From contig NZ_LMRA01000044.1 in assembly GCF_001424705.1 (NCBI RefSeq), forward strand, positions 108,123 to 172,122: a DNA stretch of 64,000 bases, read 5' to 3'. The DNA comes from Methylobacterium sp. Leaf465 (GTDB lineage: Bacteria > Pseudomonadota > Alphaproteobacteria > Rhizobiales > Beijerinckiaceae). This document shows positions 46,193-55,504 of the stretch, in pieces. Position 1 is the stretch's first letter. Each line of letters starts with the position of its first letter. Position numbers and translations under genes: made by a program. Below the pieces are notes generated by a model. That model made no database searches. It was not told the origin of the DNA and saw only the letters and a list, made by a program, of their open reading frames with translations.

Positions 46193-47110
46193 TCAGAACA
46201 CGGACGGCACGAACATCCCGGGCGGCACCGGGTGGCGGGTGTAGTCGTCGTGGCGCTCGCGGTCCGGCAGGTGCACGGGCGGATGCGCGACGTCGCCGTA
46301 GGGGATCTGCGTCAGGAGGTGGCTGATGCAGTTGAGGCGGGCGCGCTTCTTGTCGACCGCCTCGACCACCCACCAGGGCGCCTCGGGGATGTGCGTCCGG
46401 GCCAGCATGTCCTCCTTCGCCTTGGTGTAGTCCTCCCAGCGGCGGCGGGACTGCACGTCCATCGGCGAGAGCTTCCACTGCTTCAGCGGATCGTGGATGC
46501 GCATCTGGAAGCGGAAGGCCTGCTCCTCGTCGGTGATCGAGAACCAGTACTTGAGCACGCTGATCCCGGAGCGGGTCAGCATGCGCTCAAATTCGGGTAC
46601 GGAGCGGAAGAATTCCTCCACCTCGTCGGGCGAGCAGAACCCCATCACGCGCTCGACGCCGGCGCGGTTGTACCAGGAGCGGTCGAACAGCACGATCTCG
46701 CCGCCGGCCGGCAGGTGGGCGACGTAACGCTGAAAGTACCACTGGGTGCGCTCGCGCTCGTTCGGGGCGGGCAGCGCCGTGACGCGGCAGACGCGCGGGT
46801 TGAGCCGTTGGGTGATGCGCTTGATCACGCCGCCCTTGCCGGCGGAGTCGCGGCCCTCGAAGATCACCACGACGCGCAGCTTGTGGGCCTGGACCCAGTC
46901 CTGCAGGCGCACCAGCTCGTGCTGCAGGCGGAACAGCTCGCGGAAATAGACCTTGCGGTCGAGGCCGGGCGGACGGGCGGGCTGCCCGAGTCCGTCGGCC
47001 AGGCGCTCGAGGCGCTCGTCCTCCATCTCGAGCTCGAGTTCCTCGTCGAAATCGTCGGCGACCTCTCGGCGGATCGCCTCGATCTGCGCTGCCCGCTGTC
47101 CGCCGTCCAT
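46193..47110 (-). CDS. ppk2: Polyphosphate kinase 2
   Basis: 305 aa. The PPK2 core is recognised by VVVIFEGRDSAGKGGVIKRI (Walker A), the lid FQRYVAHLPAGGEIVLFDRS, then WYNRAGVERVMGF (Walker B region) and EEQAFRFQMR. It transfers phosphate between polyphosphate and a nucleoside di/monophosphate, usually making GTP or ATP from polyP. The length and single domain fit class I PPK2. The N-terminal 35 residues are highly acidic. Confidence 0.94.
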   Translation of the reverse strand: MDGGQRAAQIEAIRREVADDFDEELELEMEDERLERLADGLGQPARPPGLDRKVYFRELFRLQHELVRLQDWVQAHKLRVVVIFEGRDSAGKGGVIKRITQRLNPRVCRVTALPAPNERERTQWYFQRYVAHLPAGGEIVLFDRSWYNRAGVERVMGFCSPDEVEEFFRSVPEFERMLTRSGISVLKYWFSITDEEQAFRFQMRIHDPLKQWKLSPMDVQSRRRWEDYTKAKEDMLARTHIPEAPWWVVEAVDKKRARLNCISHLLTQIPYGDVAHPPVHLPDRERHDDYTRHPVPPGMFVPSVF

Positions 47111-47305
47111 GTGGAAGCCCCGTCCCCGCCGAATTGCCGGCCGCGCTTAGACCACGGCATCATGACAGACTTGATACGACGTGAGGGGCCGGCGACGGTC
47201 CGAGGGAACGGGGACCGCACATCGCGGGTTGAACGACAAGCTGCGCCATTTCGCGGGCCGCGAGCCCGGCTCGCCCGGCGCCCCACACATCTAGAGGGTC
47301 CACCC

Positions 47306-47434
47306 ATGAGCCTGATCGGACGCATCGTCACCAAGCTCCTCGGCAACGAGGATCGTCCCGTGGTCCGCGACGACCGCAACTACGATTCCGGCACGCCGCT
47401 CGGCCGCCTGGTGACCAAGATCCTGCGGAAGTAA
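47306..47434 (+). CDS. 42-residue protein with an internally repeated amphipathic motif
   Basis: MSLIGRIVTKLLGNEDRPVV, then RDDRNYDSGTPLGRLVTKIL and RK. The first half LIGRIVTKLLG is echoed by PLGRLVTKILR in the second, separated by a polar hinge (NEDRPVVRDDRNYDSGT). Both halves could form short amphipathic helices. A terminator-like hairpin begins 10 bases after the stop. I know no family or function. It may be a membrane-surface or protein-binding micropeptide. Confidence 0.65.
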   Translation: MSLIGRIVTKLLGNEDRPVVRDDRNYDSGTPLGRLVTKILRK

Positions 47435-47443
47435 GAGCGCTCT

Positions 47444-47465
47444 CCGGGCGGCCGAGGCCGCCCGG
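47444..47465 (+). terminator. Terminator-like hairpin after the 42-residue gene
   Basis: Perfect 10-bp stem CCGGGCGGCC / GGCCGCCCGG with a two-base loop, followed by TTTCC. It lies 10 bases after the stop codon. The T-run is short, so efficiency may be modest. Confidence 0.7.
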
Positions 47466-47518
47466 TTTCCAAAGCCCTGGGCGGCTGAGTCCGCCCGGCT
47501 CCGGACTGTGCTCGCGGC

Positions 47519-49144
47519 TCAGGCCGCCCGGCGCTTGGCCTTCTTCTCGCGTCCCTGGCCCGGCGCACGCTGGCCGGCCCGGGTCCGGTCGAGCACGAAT
47601 TTCGCGTAATCGTCCATGTCGCCCGCAAAGGGCTTGACCGTGTTGTCGGCCGCCAGCCACAGTCGATCCGCCACCAGCTCCATCAGCGAGCGGTCGTGGG
47701 TGATGAGGATGACCGCCCCGCCGTAATCGTTCAGCGCGTCGAGGAGCGCCCTCCGGCTGTCGATGTCGAGATGGTTGGTCGGTTCGTCGAGGATGAGCAG
47801 GTGCGGCGCCTGCATCGCCACGAGGTTGAGCAGCAGGCGCGCCCGCTCGCCGCCCGAGAGCGCGTCCACCGTCGTCTCCTGCTTGTCGAAGGCAAGGCCG
47901 AAGCTTGCGAGCTTGGCGCGCCGGGCCGACTCGCTGTCGTCGGGGCGCTCGCGCCGGATGATCGCGAGCGGCGTGTCCTTCGGGTCGAGGGCCTCGATCT
48001 GGTGCTGGTGGAACCAGCCGACCTGCACGCGCCCTTCCCGCACCATGCGCCCGTCCCGCACCGCGAGGGCGCCCGCCGCCATCTTGGCGAAGGTCGACTT
48101 GCCCGCGCCGTTGACCCCCAGCAATCCGATGCGGTCGTCGACGTCGAGGGTCAGGTTGAGGTCGCGCAGCACCGGCGCGTCGTCGCCATACGCGATGGTG
48201 GCGTCGGTGAGGTGCATCAGGGGCGGAGCCAGCGGCCGCTTCGGCGAGGGCAGGTGGAACGGTGCCACGTGCTCCTCGATGGTGGTGGCGATCGGCTCCA
48301 GCTTGGCGAGGCGCTTGACGCGGGACTGCGCCTGGGCGGCCTTCGAGGCCTTCGCCTTGAAACGATCGATGAAGCTCTGCAGGTGCGCGCGCTCCGCCTC
48401 CTGCTTCTGCTTGGTCGAGGCCTGGAGACGGGCCTTCTCGGCCCGGCGCTTCTCGAAGTCGTCGTAGCCGCCGGTGTAGAGTTCGAGCTTGCCGCCGGCC
48501 ACGTGCAGGATCGCGTCCACCGAGTTGTTCAGGAGCTCGCGGTCGTGGCTGATGATCAGGGCCGAGTGCGGGTAGCGCTTCAGGCGCGCCTCCAGCCAGA
48601 GGGCGCCCTCGAGATCGAGGTAGTTGGTGGGCTCGTCGAGGAGCAGCATGTCCGGCTCGGCGAAGAGCGCGGCGGCCAGGGCCACGCGCATGCGCCAGCC
48701 GCCGGAGAATTCCGCCATCGGCCGGGTGAGGTCCTCCACGGAGAAGCCGAGGCCGGCGAGGATCTCGCCGGCGCGCGCCGGGGCCCGGTCGGCGTCGATC
48801 TCGATGAGGCGGGCATAGATCTCGCCCAGGCGCTCGGGCGCGGCGGTCTCGAGCTCGGCGTTCAGGGCCTCGCGCTCCACGTCGGCGGCCAGGATCGTAT
48901 CGATCAGGCTGACGGGGGTCGCGGGGTGTTCCTGATCGACGGAGGCGACGCGGGCGGTCTTCGGCAGCAGGATGGCGCCCCCGTCCGGCTGCAGTTCACC
49001 CAGGATGATCTTGAAGAGCGTCGACTTGCCGACGCCGTTGCGGCCGACGAGCCCGACCTTGGCGCCGGGCGGCACCGCGACGCTGGCGCGATCGAAGAAG
49101 CGCCGGCCCCAGGCGCTGAAGGTGAGGTCGTCGATCTGAATCAT
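47519..49144 (-). CDS. ABC-F family ATPase (translation factor type)
   Basis: 541 aa starting MIQIDDLTFSAWGRRFFDRA. Two ABC domains in one chain without membrane segments. Walker A is GRNGVGKST and GVNGAGKST. The signatures are EFSGGWRMRVALAAAL and LSGGERARLLLNLVAM. Walker B is MLLLDEPTNYLD and LLILDEPTNHLD. The linker (KRRAEKARLQASTKQKQEAE) is the ABC-F P-site tip. The tail QRAPGQGREKKAKRRAA is basic. It acts at the ribosome, close to the Uup/YheS-type ABC-F proteins. Its exact subclass is not set. Confidence 0.93.
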   Translation of the reverse strand: MIQIDDLTFSAWGRRFFDRASVAVPPGAKVGLVGRNGVGKSTLFKIILGELQPDGGAILLPKTARVASVDQEHPATPVSLIDTILAADVEREALNAELETAAPERLGEIYARLIEIDADRAPARAGEILAGLGFSVEDLTRPMAEFSGGWRMRVALAAALFAEPDMLLLDEPTNYLDLEGALWLEARLKRYPHSALIISHDRELLNNSVDAILHVAGGKLELYTGGYDDFEKRRAEKARLQASTKQKQEAERAHLQSFIDRFKAKASKAAQAQSRVKRLAKLEPIATTIEEHVAPFHLPSPKRPLAPPLMHLTDATIAYGDDAPVLRDLNLTLDVDDRIGLLGVNGAGKSTFAKMAAGALAVRDGRMVREGRVQVGWFHQHQIEALDPKDTPLAIIRRERPDDSESARRAKLASFGLAFDKQETTVDALSGGERARLLLNLVAMQAPHLLILDEPTNHLDIDSRRALLDALNDYGGAVILITHDRSLMELVADRLWLAADNTVKPFAGDMDDYAKFVLDRTRAGQRAPGQGREKKAKRRAA

Positions 49145-49303
49145 GCGGGGGGCTCGTCGGGGGCGGGGGCACCGGACGGACCCGGACGCGGGCCGGACCC
49201 TATCGCACCGCACCATCCGGCGCGAGGGGTGCGGCACGCAACCAGCCCCCTCGCCCCACGCGCCTCGGGTCGTGCCCGGGCGGGAAACGACCCGGGCGCC
49301 GGC

Positions 49304-50497
49304 CTATTGCGCGGCCACCACCGAGGCCTTCACCAGCGGCGCCACGGGCACGCTCTTGCGCCAGAACGTGCCGGTGCGGCCGGTCTCGTAGCCGGTCTCG
49401 TACAGGCTGCGCATGTAGCCGGTGTCGAAGCCGCGGGCCGTGGAGGTGTTGGGCGCGGATTCGTCGATGTAGGCGAGGTTGAAGCCGATGCCGTTGTTGC
49501 GGGTGAAGGCATAGGTCGAGGCCAGGGTGGCGCGGCTGCGGGCTCGGCTCGCCGTGGTGAACGCGCGCTCGACGATGGAGAGCGTGTTGTTCTGGGCGAG
49601 GTCGAATTCCGGCTCCAGGCGCCCGTTGATGATGACGTAGATGTCCGACTTGGCGCCCGCCTTGAACCGGCCGTCGCGCAGCAGGAACGATTGCGGGAGG
49701 GTGAAGACCGGCGTCACCACGGAGCCGTCGACATGCATCTCCTGGAAGGTGCGCTGCGCCGCCTGGACGTCGATGAGCTGCGGCGGGAACACCGCCGGGA
49801 TGCTGGCCGATGCGGTGAGCACGTCGGTGAAGAGGTCGAGGGCGGCGGGGCCGCCGCTGGTGGCGATGGCACCCATGTTCCAGATCACGGCGCGCTGGGC
49901 ATCGAGGTTCGTCGTCACCACGAGGAGGCGACGGCCCTTGGCATGCTGGGCGGCGACCGCCGCCAGGAGGTCCGGCGTCACGTAGCGCCGCACGAGGTCC
50001 CGCAGGCGCCCGTCCCCGAACAGGCCCGAGCCGAACAGCACGTTGGCAAAGCTCGGCGACTGGACCAGAGTCGAGGCGACGCCACTGGTGTAGATGTCCT
50101 TCAGGATGGCGTCGTATTCCGGCCCGACGAAGGCGAAGGGCGCGATCAGGGCACCGGTGGAGACGCCGGAGACCAGGGAGAATTCCGGGCGCTTGCCGGA
50201 CTCGGTCCAGCCGTTCAGCAGGCCGGCGCCGTAGGCCCCGTCGCCACCACCGCCGGACAGGGCGAGGTAGGCGAACGGAACCCTGCTGTTCTGGGGGCGC
50301 GCCGACATCTCGGTGAAGGTCTTCTCCGAGGCATCCGCATAGGCGCGGACGTTCGGATCGAGCCCTGGCAGGACCGCGCCGGCCGCCTCGCTCGCCGTGT
50401 AGGGCGTGCGCGGCGTGCTGCCACAGGCCGCGACTTGGCCCGCAACGAGCAGGGCCAGGAACCCCCGGGTCCAACGGCGACGACGCAGGTTCGACAT
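49304..50497 (-). CDS. Patatin-like phospholipase lipoprotein
   Basis: 397 aa starting MSNLRRRRWTRGFLALLVAG and a lipobox VAAC with Cys25, so the mature protein is lipid-anchored in the envelope. The patatin fold is complete: oxyanion glycines LSGGGGDGAYGAG (80-92), nucleophile Ser113 in SGVSTGAL and Asp257 in HVDGSV. It hydrolyses membrane lipids or acts as a lipid-modifying esterase. It lies divergently from the LOV-kinase gene across a 424-base gap. Confidence 0.92.
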   Translation of the reverse strand: MSNLRRRRWTRGFLALLVAGQVAACGSTPRTPYTASEAAGAVLPGLDPNVRAYADASEKTFTEMSARPQNSRVPFAYLALSGGGGDGAYGAGLLNGWTESGKRPEFSLVSGVSTGALIAPFAFVGPEYDAILKDIYTSGVASTLVQSPSFANVLFGSGLFGDGRLRDLVRRYVTPDLLAAVAAQHAKGRRLLVVTTNLDAQRAVIWNMGAIATSGGPAALDLFTDVLTASASIPAVFPPQLIDVQAAQRTFQEMHVDGSVVTPVFTLPQSFLLRDGRFKAGAKSDIYVIINGRLEPEFDLAQNNTLSIVERAFTTASRARSRATLASTYAFTRNNGIGFNLAYIDESAPNTSTARGFDTGYMRSLYETGYETGRTGTFWRKSVPVAPLVKASVVAAQ

Positions 50498-50921
50498 GTC
50501 CACAGCCAAGTCCACAGCTTCAATCCCGGAGCCCGACCCCGGCACGACCCTAGCACGGAAAATGAGCTTGGCCGTTGCCGTGTTCCGGCTACGCTTCGCG
50601 ACGCTGGACCGGTGTGGCATTCGGGCAGCAGCCGCGCGATCCCACGGGATCGTGCGGAAGCATGTCGACGGCCGGAGCCTCCGCGGCCCGGCCCGACATC
50701 AAATGAACTTCCTGCGCACACGTCCGTTGGAGCACCATACGGTGACGGTTGACCGTTGCGGTCACGACCCGACGTCCAGTTTCCCTCGCGAAACCTGCTT
50801 TCGCCGACCGGTCGCGCTCACGCGGAGCGGCCGTGCCGCCCGCATGTGCCGTCGATGGTCCTGACGATGACGGCGTGAGCAGGACAGTCCCAGGGATCGG
50901 TGGCGCGAGGAGGCAGAGGCG
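50498..50921. other. Divergent intergenic region between patatin and LOV-kinase genes
   Basis: About 420 bases with no supported gene. On the minus strand GGAAC-N17-CATT (50561-50586) resembles the alphaproteobacterial EcfG stress-sigma pattern GGAAC-N16/17-CGTT with one mismatch, about 60 bases before the patatin start. It is suggestive next to a LOV-type stress sensor but weak as evidence. Confidence 0.35.
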
Positions 50922-52043
50922 ATGGAACGAGACGACGCGTGGCACCTGACGGGCGATCTGATGGTCGAGCACGGCAAGGGCGATCCGTTCGCCGCCGCCA
51001 TCCGGGCCACCCGCATGCCCATGATCGTCACGGACCCGCGCCGCGACGACAATCCGATCGTCTTCGTCAACGATGCCTTCCTGCGCCTCACCGGCTACGA
51101 GCGCGGCGAGATCATGGGGCGCAACTGCCGCTTCCTGCAGGGCCCCGACACCGACCCGAACGCGATCCAGCAGCTCCGCGAGGCCGTGGGTGCCCGGCGC
51201 GACATTTCCGTCGACATCCTGAACTATCGCAAGGACGGCACCTCGTTCTGGAACGCCCTCTACATGAGTCCGGTCATCACCAAGGGTGGTGACCTGCACT
51301 ACTTCTTCGCCTCGCAGCTCGACGTCACCGACCGGGTCGACGCGCAGATGCGGACGCAGAACGAGAAGGAGCACTTCGAGCGCGAGGTCGCCAAGCGGAC
51401 GCGCGAGCTGTCGGACGCCCTGGCGGCCAAGACCATGCTCGTGCACGAGGTCGACCACCGGGTGAAGAACAATCTCCAGATGGTGGCCTCGCTCCTCACG
51501 ATGCAGACCCGGAGCATCTCGGACCCCACGGCGCGCGAGGCGATGAAGTCGATGCTGACCCGGGTCGAGGCCCTGGGAACGGTGCACAAGCGCCTCTACC
51601 AGTCCCATGACGTCGAACGCTTCGACGTGGCCGAGTTCGCCCGCGAGCTCGCCACGGACCTCGTGCGCGGCTCCGGCCGATCCGAGATCAGCCTGCACCT
51701 TGACCTGGAGCCCGTGGAGGTCCCGGTGGAGAAGGCACCGCCCGTGGCGCTGATGATGAACGAGCTCATCACCAACGCGCTGAAGCACGCCTTCCCCAGC
51801 AACCGGCCGGGACGCCTCTCGATCCGGGTCCAGCCCGATGGACGCTACTTCGGCATCCGGATCATCGACGACGGCATCGGCATGCCCCAGGAGGTCGTCG
51901 GCACGCGCTCCTTCGGCAAGCGCCTGATCGAGAGCTTGGCGCGCCAGCTGAATGCCAGTATCGCCTGGCAACCGGGCGATCCCGGAACGTCGATCGACAT
52001 TCGCCTCCCGCGCGAATCCCCGGGCGCCAAGGACAGCACGTGA
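50922..52043 (+). CDS. LOV-domain histidine kinase (HisKA_2 family)
   Basis: 373 aa with GAGG before the ATG. The N-terminal PAS/LOV domain has the flavin-adduct motif GRNCRFLQGP with photoactive Cys69, plus FVNDAFLRLTGYER and ISVDILNYRKDGTSFWN. A helical linker (EKEHFEREVAKRTRELSDAL) leads to the HisKA_2 domain with phospho-acceptor His179 in EVDHRVKNNLQMVASLL and the ATP-binding part (ALMMNELITNALKHAFPS, GIRIIDDGIGMP). It should autophosphorylate in response to blue light. The partner receiver overlaps it by GTGA. Resembles Caulobacter LovK of the general stress response. Confidence 0.94.
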   Translation: MERDDAWHLTGDLMVEHGKGDPFAAAIRATRMPMIVTDPRRDDNPIVFVNDAFLRLTGYERGEIMGRNCRFLQGPDTDPNAIQQLREAVGARRDISVDILNYRKDGTSFWNALYMSPVITKGGDLHYFFASQLDVTDRVDAQMRTQNEKEHFEREVAKRTRELSDALAAKTMLVHEVDHRVKNNLQMVASLLTMQTRSISDPTAREAMKSMLTRVEALGTVHKRLYQSHDVERFDVAEFARELATDLVRGSGRSEISLHLDLEPVEVPVEKAPPVALMMNELITNALKHAFPSNRPGRLSIRVQPDGRYFGIRIIDDGIGMPQEVVGTRSFGKRLIESLARQLNASIAWQPGDPGTSIDIRLPRESPGAKDST

Positions 52044-52480
52044 GCGAACCCCTCCGGGTACTGATCGCGGAAGACGAGGCGCTCATTCTGATGCAGCTGG
52101 AATTCCTCGTGGAGGATGCCGGCCACGTCGTCCTCGGCAGCGCGGCGACCGCCGCGGAGGCGATCGGGATCGCCCGCGAGGTGCGGCCGGATCTCGTTTT
52201 CGTCGACCTCCAGCTGCGCGGCGGCTCGTCCGGCATCGACATCGTCCGGGCGTTGCGGGACGATGCCGCCATGATCCTGGTCTTCGTCACCGCCAATGCC
52301 CAGCACCTGCCCGAGGGATTCGAAGGGGCTGCCGGCGTGATCGCCAAGCCCTTCACTGAGGCGGTTATCTTCGACACCCTGGCGTATTTCAGCGAGTGCG
52401 TGCACGCGCCGCCGCCGCGCTCCCCCCTGCCCCTCGGCCTACGCCTCGCGCCCGCCTATCGCGACGCCCTCGGCGTCTAG
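52040..52480 (+). CDS. Single-domain response regulator (LovR-like)
   Basis: 146 aa from GTG overlapping the LOV-kinase stop, so translation is coupled. The receiver is complete: acidic pair ED12-13 in LIAEDEALI, phospho-acceptor Asp56 in LVFVDLQLRGG, Thr/Ala switch in VFVTANAQHL, and Lys in GVIAKPFTEA. A proline-rich 35-residue tail follows and there is no output domain. Like LovR it may act as phosphate sink or relay for the kinase. Confidence 0.9.
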   Translation: MSEPLRVLIAEDEALILMQLEFLVEDAGHVVLGSAATAAEAIGIAREVRPDLVFVDLQLRGGSSGIDIVRALRDDAAMILVFVTANAQHLPEGFEGAAGVIAKPFTEAVIFDTLAYFSECVHAPPPRSPLPLGLRLAPAYRDALGV

Positions 52481-52486
52481 GCCGGC

Positions 52487-54343
52487 TCAGCGGTAGCCGG
52501 CCGCCTGCAGCTCGAACAGCTCGGCGTAGCGGCCACCCAGCGCCTGCAGCTCCGCATGACTGCCCGATTCGATGACCCGACCACCGGCAAGGACCAGGAT
52601 GCGGTCCGCCATGCGCACCGTGGAGAAGCGGTGCGAGATCAGCACCGCCGTGCGCCCGTGGCTCAATTCGCGGAAGCGCTGGAAGACCTCGAACTCGGCC
52701 CGGGCATCGAGGGCGGCGGTGGGCTCGTCGAGGATCAGGATCTCGGCTTCGCGCATGTAGGCGCGGGCGATGGCGATCTTCTGCCACTCGCCCCCCGACA
52801 GGTCGACGCCCTCGGCGAAGCGCTTGCCCAGCGGCTGGTCGTACTGGAGGGGCAGCCGGCCGATGACGCCGTCGGCGAGGCTGCGCCCGGCCGCACGGGC
52901 GATCCGGTCGGGGTCGTCGCGCGCCTCGATGCGGCCCACGGCCACGTTCTCGCGGGCGGTGAAGCTGAAGCGCACGAAATCCTGGAAGATCACGCCGATG
53001 CGGCCGCGCAGGTCCTCGAGGTCGTAGGCGGAGAGGGGCCGACCGTCGAGGAGCACGCGGCCCTCCGTCGGGTCGTAGAGCCGGGTGAGCAGCTTGACGA
53101 TGGTGGTCTTACCGGCGCCGTTCTCCCCCACCAGGGCCAGCACCTCTCCGGCCGCGAGGTGGAAGCTGAGGTCGCGCACCGCCCAGGTGTCGGTGCCGGG
53201 ATAGCGGAATCCCACCGCCTCGAAGACGATTCCGCTCCGGATCGGACGCGGCAGGGGCGCCGGGTTCGCGGGTGAGCGGATCGCCGGCACCACGGCGAAG
53301 AACGAGAACAGATCGTCGAGATACTGTGCCTGGGCGGCGATCTGTGAGAAGCCGAGGAGCAGCCCCTCGATCAGGCCGCGCAGGCGCTGGAAGGAGCCCG
53401 CCAGGAAGGCGAGGTCGCCGATGGAGAACTGGCCCGCGGCGGTGCGCCAGACGATGGTGGCGTAGGCGAGATAGTAGGCCAGCGTGCCTAGGGCCGCGAA
53501 GGCCCCGCCCCAGCCGGCGCGGCGCAGCGCCAGGGCTCGGTTGTCGGCCACGAGCTTGGACGCCAGCCCCCGGTAGCGCTCGGCGATGTAGCCGTTCAGC
53601 CCGAACAGCTTGACCTCTTTGGCGGATTCCACGCTCGCCCCGAGGAAGCGCAGGTAGTCGATCTCGCGCCGCTCGGGCGTCCGGGTCCAGGCCAGCCGAT
53701 AGCCCTCGCGGTTGAAGTAGGTCTCGTTGAGGAAGGCCGGCACCAGGGCGACCACGAGCAGCAGGATCAGCCCGGGCGCGAAGGCCACGAGGCCCAGCGC
53801 GAAGGCCGCGAGGGTGATGAGATCCTGCCCTTGACCGAAGAGCTGGAACAGGAGGTTCGAGCGGCCGGTGACCTGACGGCGGGCCCGCTCGAGGCGGTCC
53901 TGCTCCGCGCTGTCCTCGAACTGCTCGAGGTCGAGCTCGGCGGCGTGCCGCATCAGCTTCAGGGTGGCGGACGTGCCGTAGAGGTCGGCCACGAGGCCGT
54001 CGACCAGGGTGCTGGCCCGCCCGAGGAGGTCGGCGAGGATGGCGAGGCCGAACTCCGCCGCAACCAGCACGGCGAGGTGCCGCAGGGCGGGATCGGACAG
54101 CCAGGCCTCGGGCCCGAGGCCGCCCGGATGCGGCCGGCCATGCTCGGCCACGATCGCGTCGAGGATGAGCTTGGCGAGGTAGAGCATCGCCACGGGCAGG
54201 CTCGCCCGCGCCAGACGCAGGCCGAGGCTTACCACGAGCAGGCGGGGGCTCGCGGCATAGACGAGGCGCGCCAGGGCCGGGAGGTGGCGCAGGGCGCCGA
54301 GGCGCGCGGAGAGGACGGTCAGAGGGGAGAGACGGTCGGGCAT
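52487..54343 (-). CDS. ABC exporter, fused membrane and ATPase domains
   Basis: 618 aa starting MPDRLSPLTVLSARLGALRH. The N-terminal half has about six membrane helices (for example LPVAMLYLAKLILDAIV, LAAFALGLVAFAPGLIL, ALGTLAYYLAYATIVW). The ATPase half has Walker A VGENGAGKTTIVKLL, signature LSGGEWQKIAIARAYM, Walker B ILILDEPTAALD and the H-loop LISHRFSTVR. It is a half-transporter that should dimerise. Substrate unknown. Convergent with the LOV receiver gene. Confidence 0.93.
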   Translation of the reverse strand: MPDRLSPLTVLSARLGALRHLPALARLVYAASPRLLVVSLGLRLARASLPVAMLYLAKLILDAIVAEHGRPHPGGLGPEAWLSDPALRHLAVLVAAEFGLAILADLLGRASTLVDGLVADLYGTSATLKLMRHAAELDLEQFEDSAEQDRLERARRQVTGRSNLLFQLFGQGQDLITLAAFALGLVAFAPGLILLLVVALVPAFLNETYFNREGYRLAWTRTPERREIDYLRFLGASVESAKEVKLFGLNGYIAERYRGLASKLVADNRALALRRAGWGGAFAALGTLAYYLAYATIVWRTAAGQFSIGDLAFLAGSFQRLRGLIEGLLLGFSQIAAQAQYLDDLFSFFAVVPAIRSPANPAPLPRPIRSGIVFEAVGFRYPGTDTWAVRDLSFHLAAGEVLALVGENGAGKTTIVKLLTRLYDPTEGRVLLDGRPLSAYDLEDLRGRIGVIFQDFVRFSFTARENVAVGRIEARDDPDRIARAAGRSLADGVIGRLPLQYDQPLGKRFAEGVDLSGGEWQKIAIARAYMREAEILILDEPTAALDARAEFEVFQRFRELSHGRTAVLISHRFSTVRMADRILVLAGGRVIESGSHAELQALGGRYAELFELQAAGYR

Positions 54344-54532
54344 CGGCCGGGACCATGACCGGGAGCGGCACCTCCGTCGATGCCGCAGACGCCGCACCCA
54401 GTCGCGCAGATGTCAGCGCGGGACCGACCAACGTCTTCAAGCTCTTGAGGACAGGCGATTCGCCGGCGAGACTTCACTTTATCGCCTATGTTAGGCGTTC
54501 ATCCTCTTCTCAGGCGCGAGGCCGCCCTCACA

Positions 54533-55159
54533 ATGCTCAGCGGTTCAGCGGTCCTGCGGGTCGGCATTCTCATCGTGGTGGCAGCCGTCCTGGCCGGGAT
54601 CATCCAAATGCTGCGTCCGCAGGACAGCGGAACGCCGGAGACGCCCATCACCCGGACGGCCCCGGAGACCGGGGCCGCCGGAACCCAGGCGGCGGTGCCG
54701 CCGGCCGCGACGCGGCCCGTCTCCCCGGTGGCGCCGGCGCCCCTGCCGCAGGCCGTGCCCGCCCCGGCGCCACAAGCCGCCGTGCCGCCGACGCCCGCGC
54801 CCGCACCGAATGCGCCCCTGCCGGTGCCCGCGCCGACGGCGCCGTCGCCCCATTCGCCAGCGCCGAGCGACCCGGCGCCGGCCCTCCCGGACCTCGGGAC
54901 CGCCTCCCGCCCGACGCCCCCGTCGGCCGGCGAGGAGGCCATCGACACCGCCGCCGAGACGGCCGGGCCGAGGGGCGTCGCGATCGTCGACCTCAACACC
55001 GGAACCGTCGCCGAGCTGAACGGCCTCCGGGGCGGCGGCATGATCGGGCGCGCCATCGTGCAGAAGCGGCCCTACGCCTCCGTCGGCGAGCTCCTGTCGA
55101 AGCGCGTCCTCAGCCGGGCGGTCTATGAGCGGATCAAGGATCAGGTCACGGTGCGCTGA
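54533..55159 (+). CDS. Membrane-anchored helix-hairpin-helix protein
   Basis: 208 aa with GAGG before the ATG. One transmembrane anchor (VLRVGILIVVAAVLAGIIQM) is followed by a roughly 100-residue Pro/Ala linker and a C-terminal helix-hairpin-helix domain (VDLNTGTVAELNGLRGGGMI, then KRPYASVGELLSKRVLS). The HhH domain is like that of ComEA and related DNA-binding proteins, so a periplasmic DNA- or protein-binding role is plausible. No comE-type genes are adjacent. Confidence 0.8.
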   Translation: MLSGSAVLRVGILIVVAAVLAGIIQMLRPQDSGTPETPITRTAPETGAAGTQAAVPPAATRPVSPVAPAPLPQAVPAPAPQAAVPPTPAPAPNAPLPVPAPTAPSPHSPAPSDPAPALPDLGTASRPTPPSAGEEAIDTAAETAGPRGVAIVDLNTGTVAELNGLRGGGMIGRAIVQKRPYASVGELLSKRVLSRAVYERIKDQVTVR

Positions 55160-55248
55160 GCCCCGTTTCGGGTAGCGCGCCACGCGCCGTCTGCCTAAGA
55201 TACCCCTCCGGCACGCCGGAAAATCGCTTCGATCACCAGGGACGAGCC

Positions 55249-55464
55249 ATGTTTGCGCAAGCCGGGGGCGTTACCTTTCGCGAGGATCTCGGCGTCGAGG
55301 AGACCACCGAGACCGACAACATCGTCCGGTGGGACGGCGAGAAGCTCTACGTGGAGCACGACATCTATCACAACGGCCAGCTGGTCCACCGCAAGTACCG
55401 CAAGAACGTCAGCGAGGCGGTGGCCCGGGCGCTGCAGACGCTGATCAACCGCGCGCAGCAATAG
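55249..55464 (+). CDS. Small conserved-looking hypothetical protein
   Basis: 71 aa starting MFAQAGGVTFREDLGVEETT. A compact composition of strands and helices (IVRWDGEKLYVEHDIYHNGQ, VHRKYRKNVSEAVARALQT) without signal or membrane segment. Composition supports translation. Function not recognised. A GC hairpin (GGCGCC-TCC-GGCGCC) follows the stop. Confidence 0.6.
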   Translation: MFAQAGGVTFREDLGVEETTETDNIVRWDGEKLYVEHDIYHNGQLVHRKYRKNVSEAVARALQTLINRAQQ

Positions 55465-55504
55465 GCGGCCGGATCCCTGCGCGGGCGCCTCCGGCGCCGG
55501 CGCG

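Noticed and set aside
50561..50586. GGAAC-N17-CATT as an EcfG promoter
   Set aside because: The -10 half differs from CGTT by one base. Kept only as a comment, not as a promoter feature.
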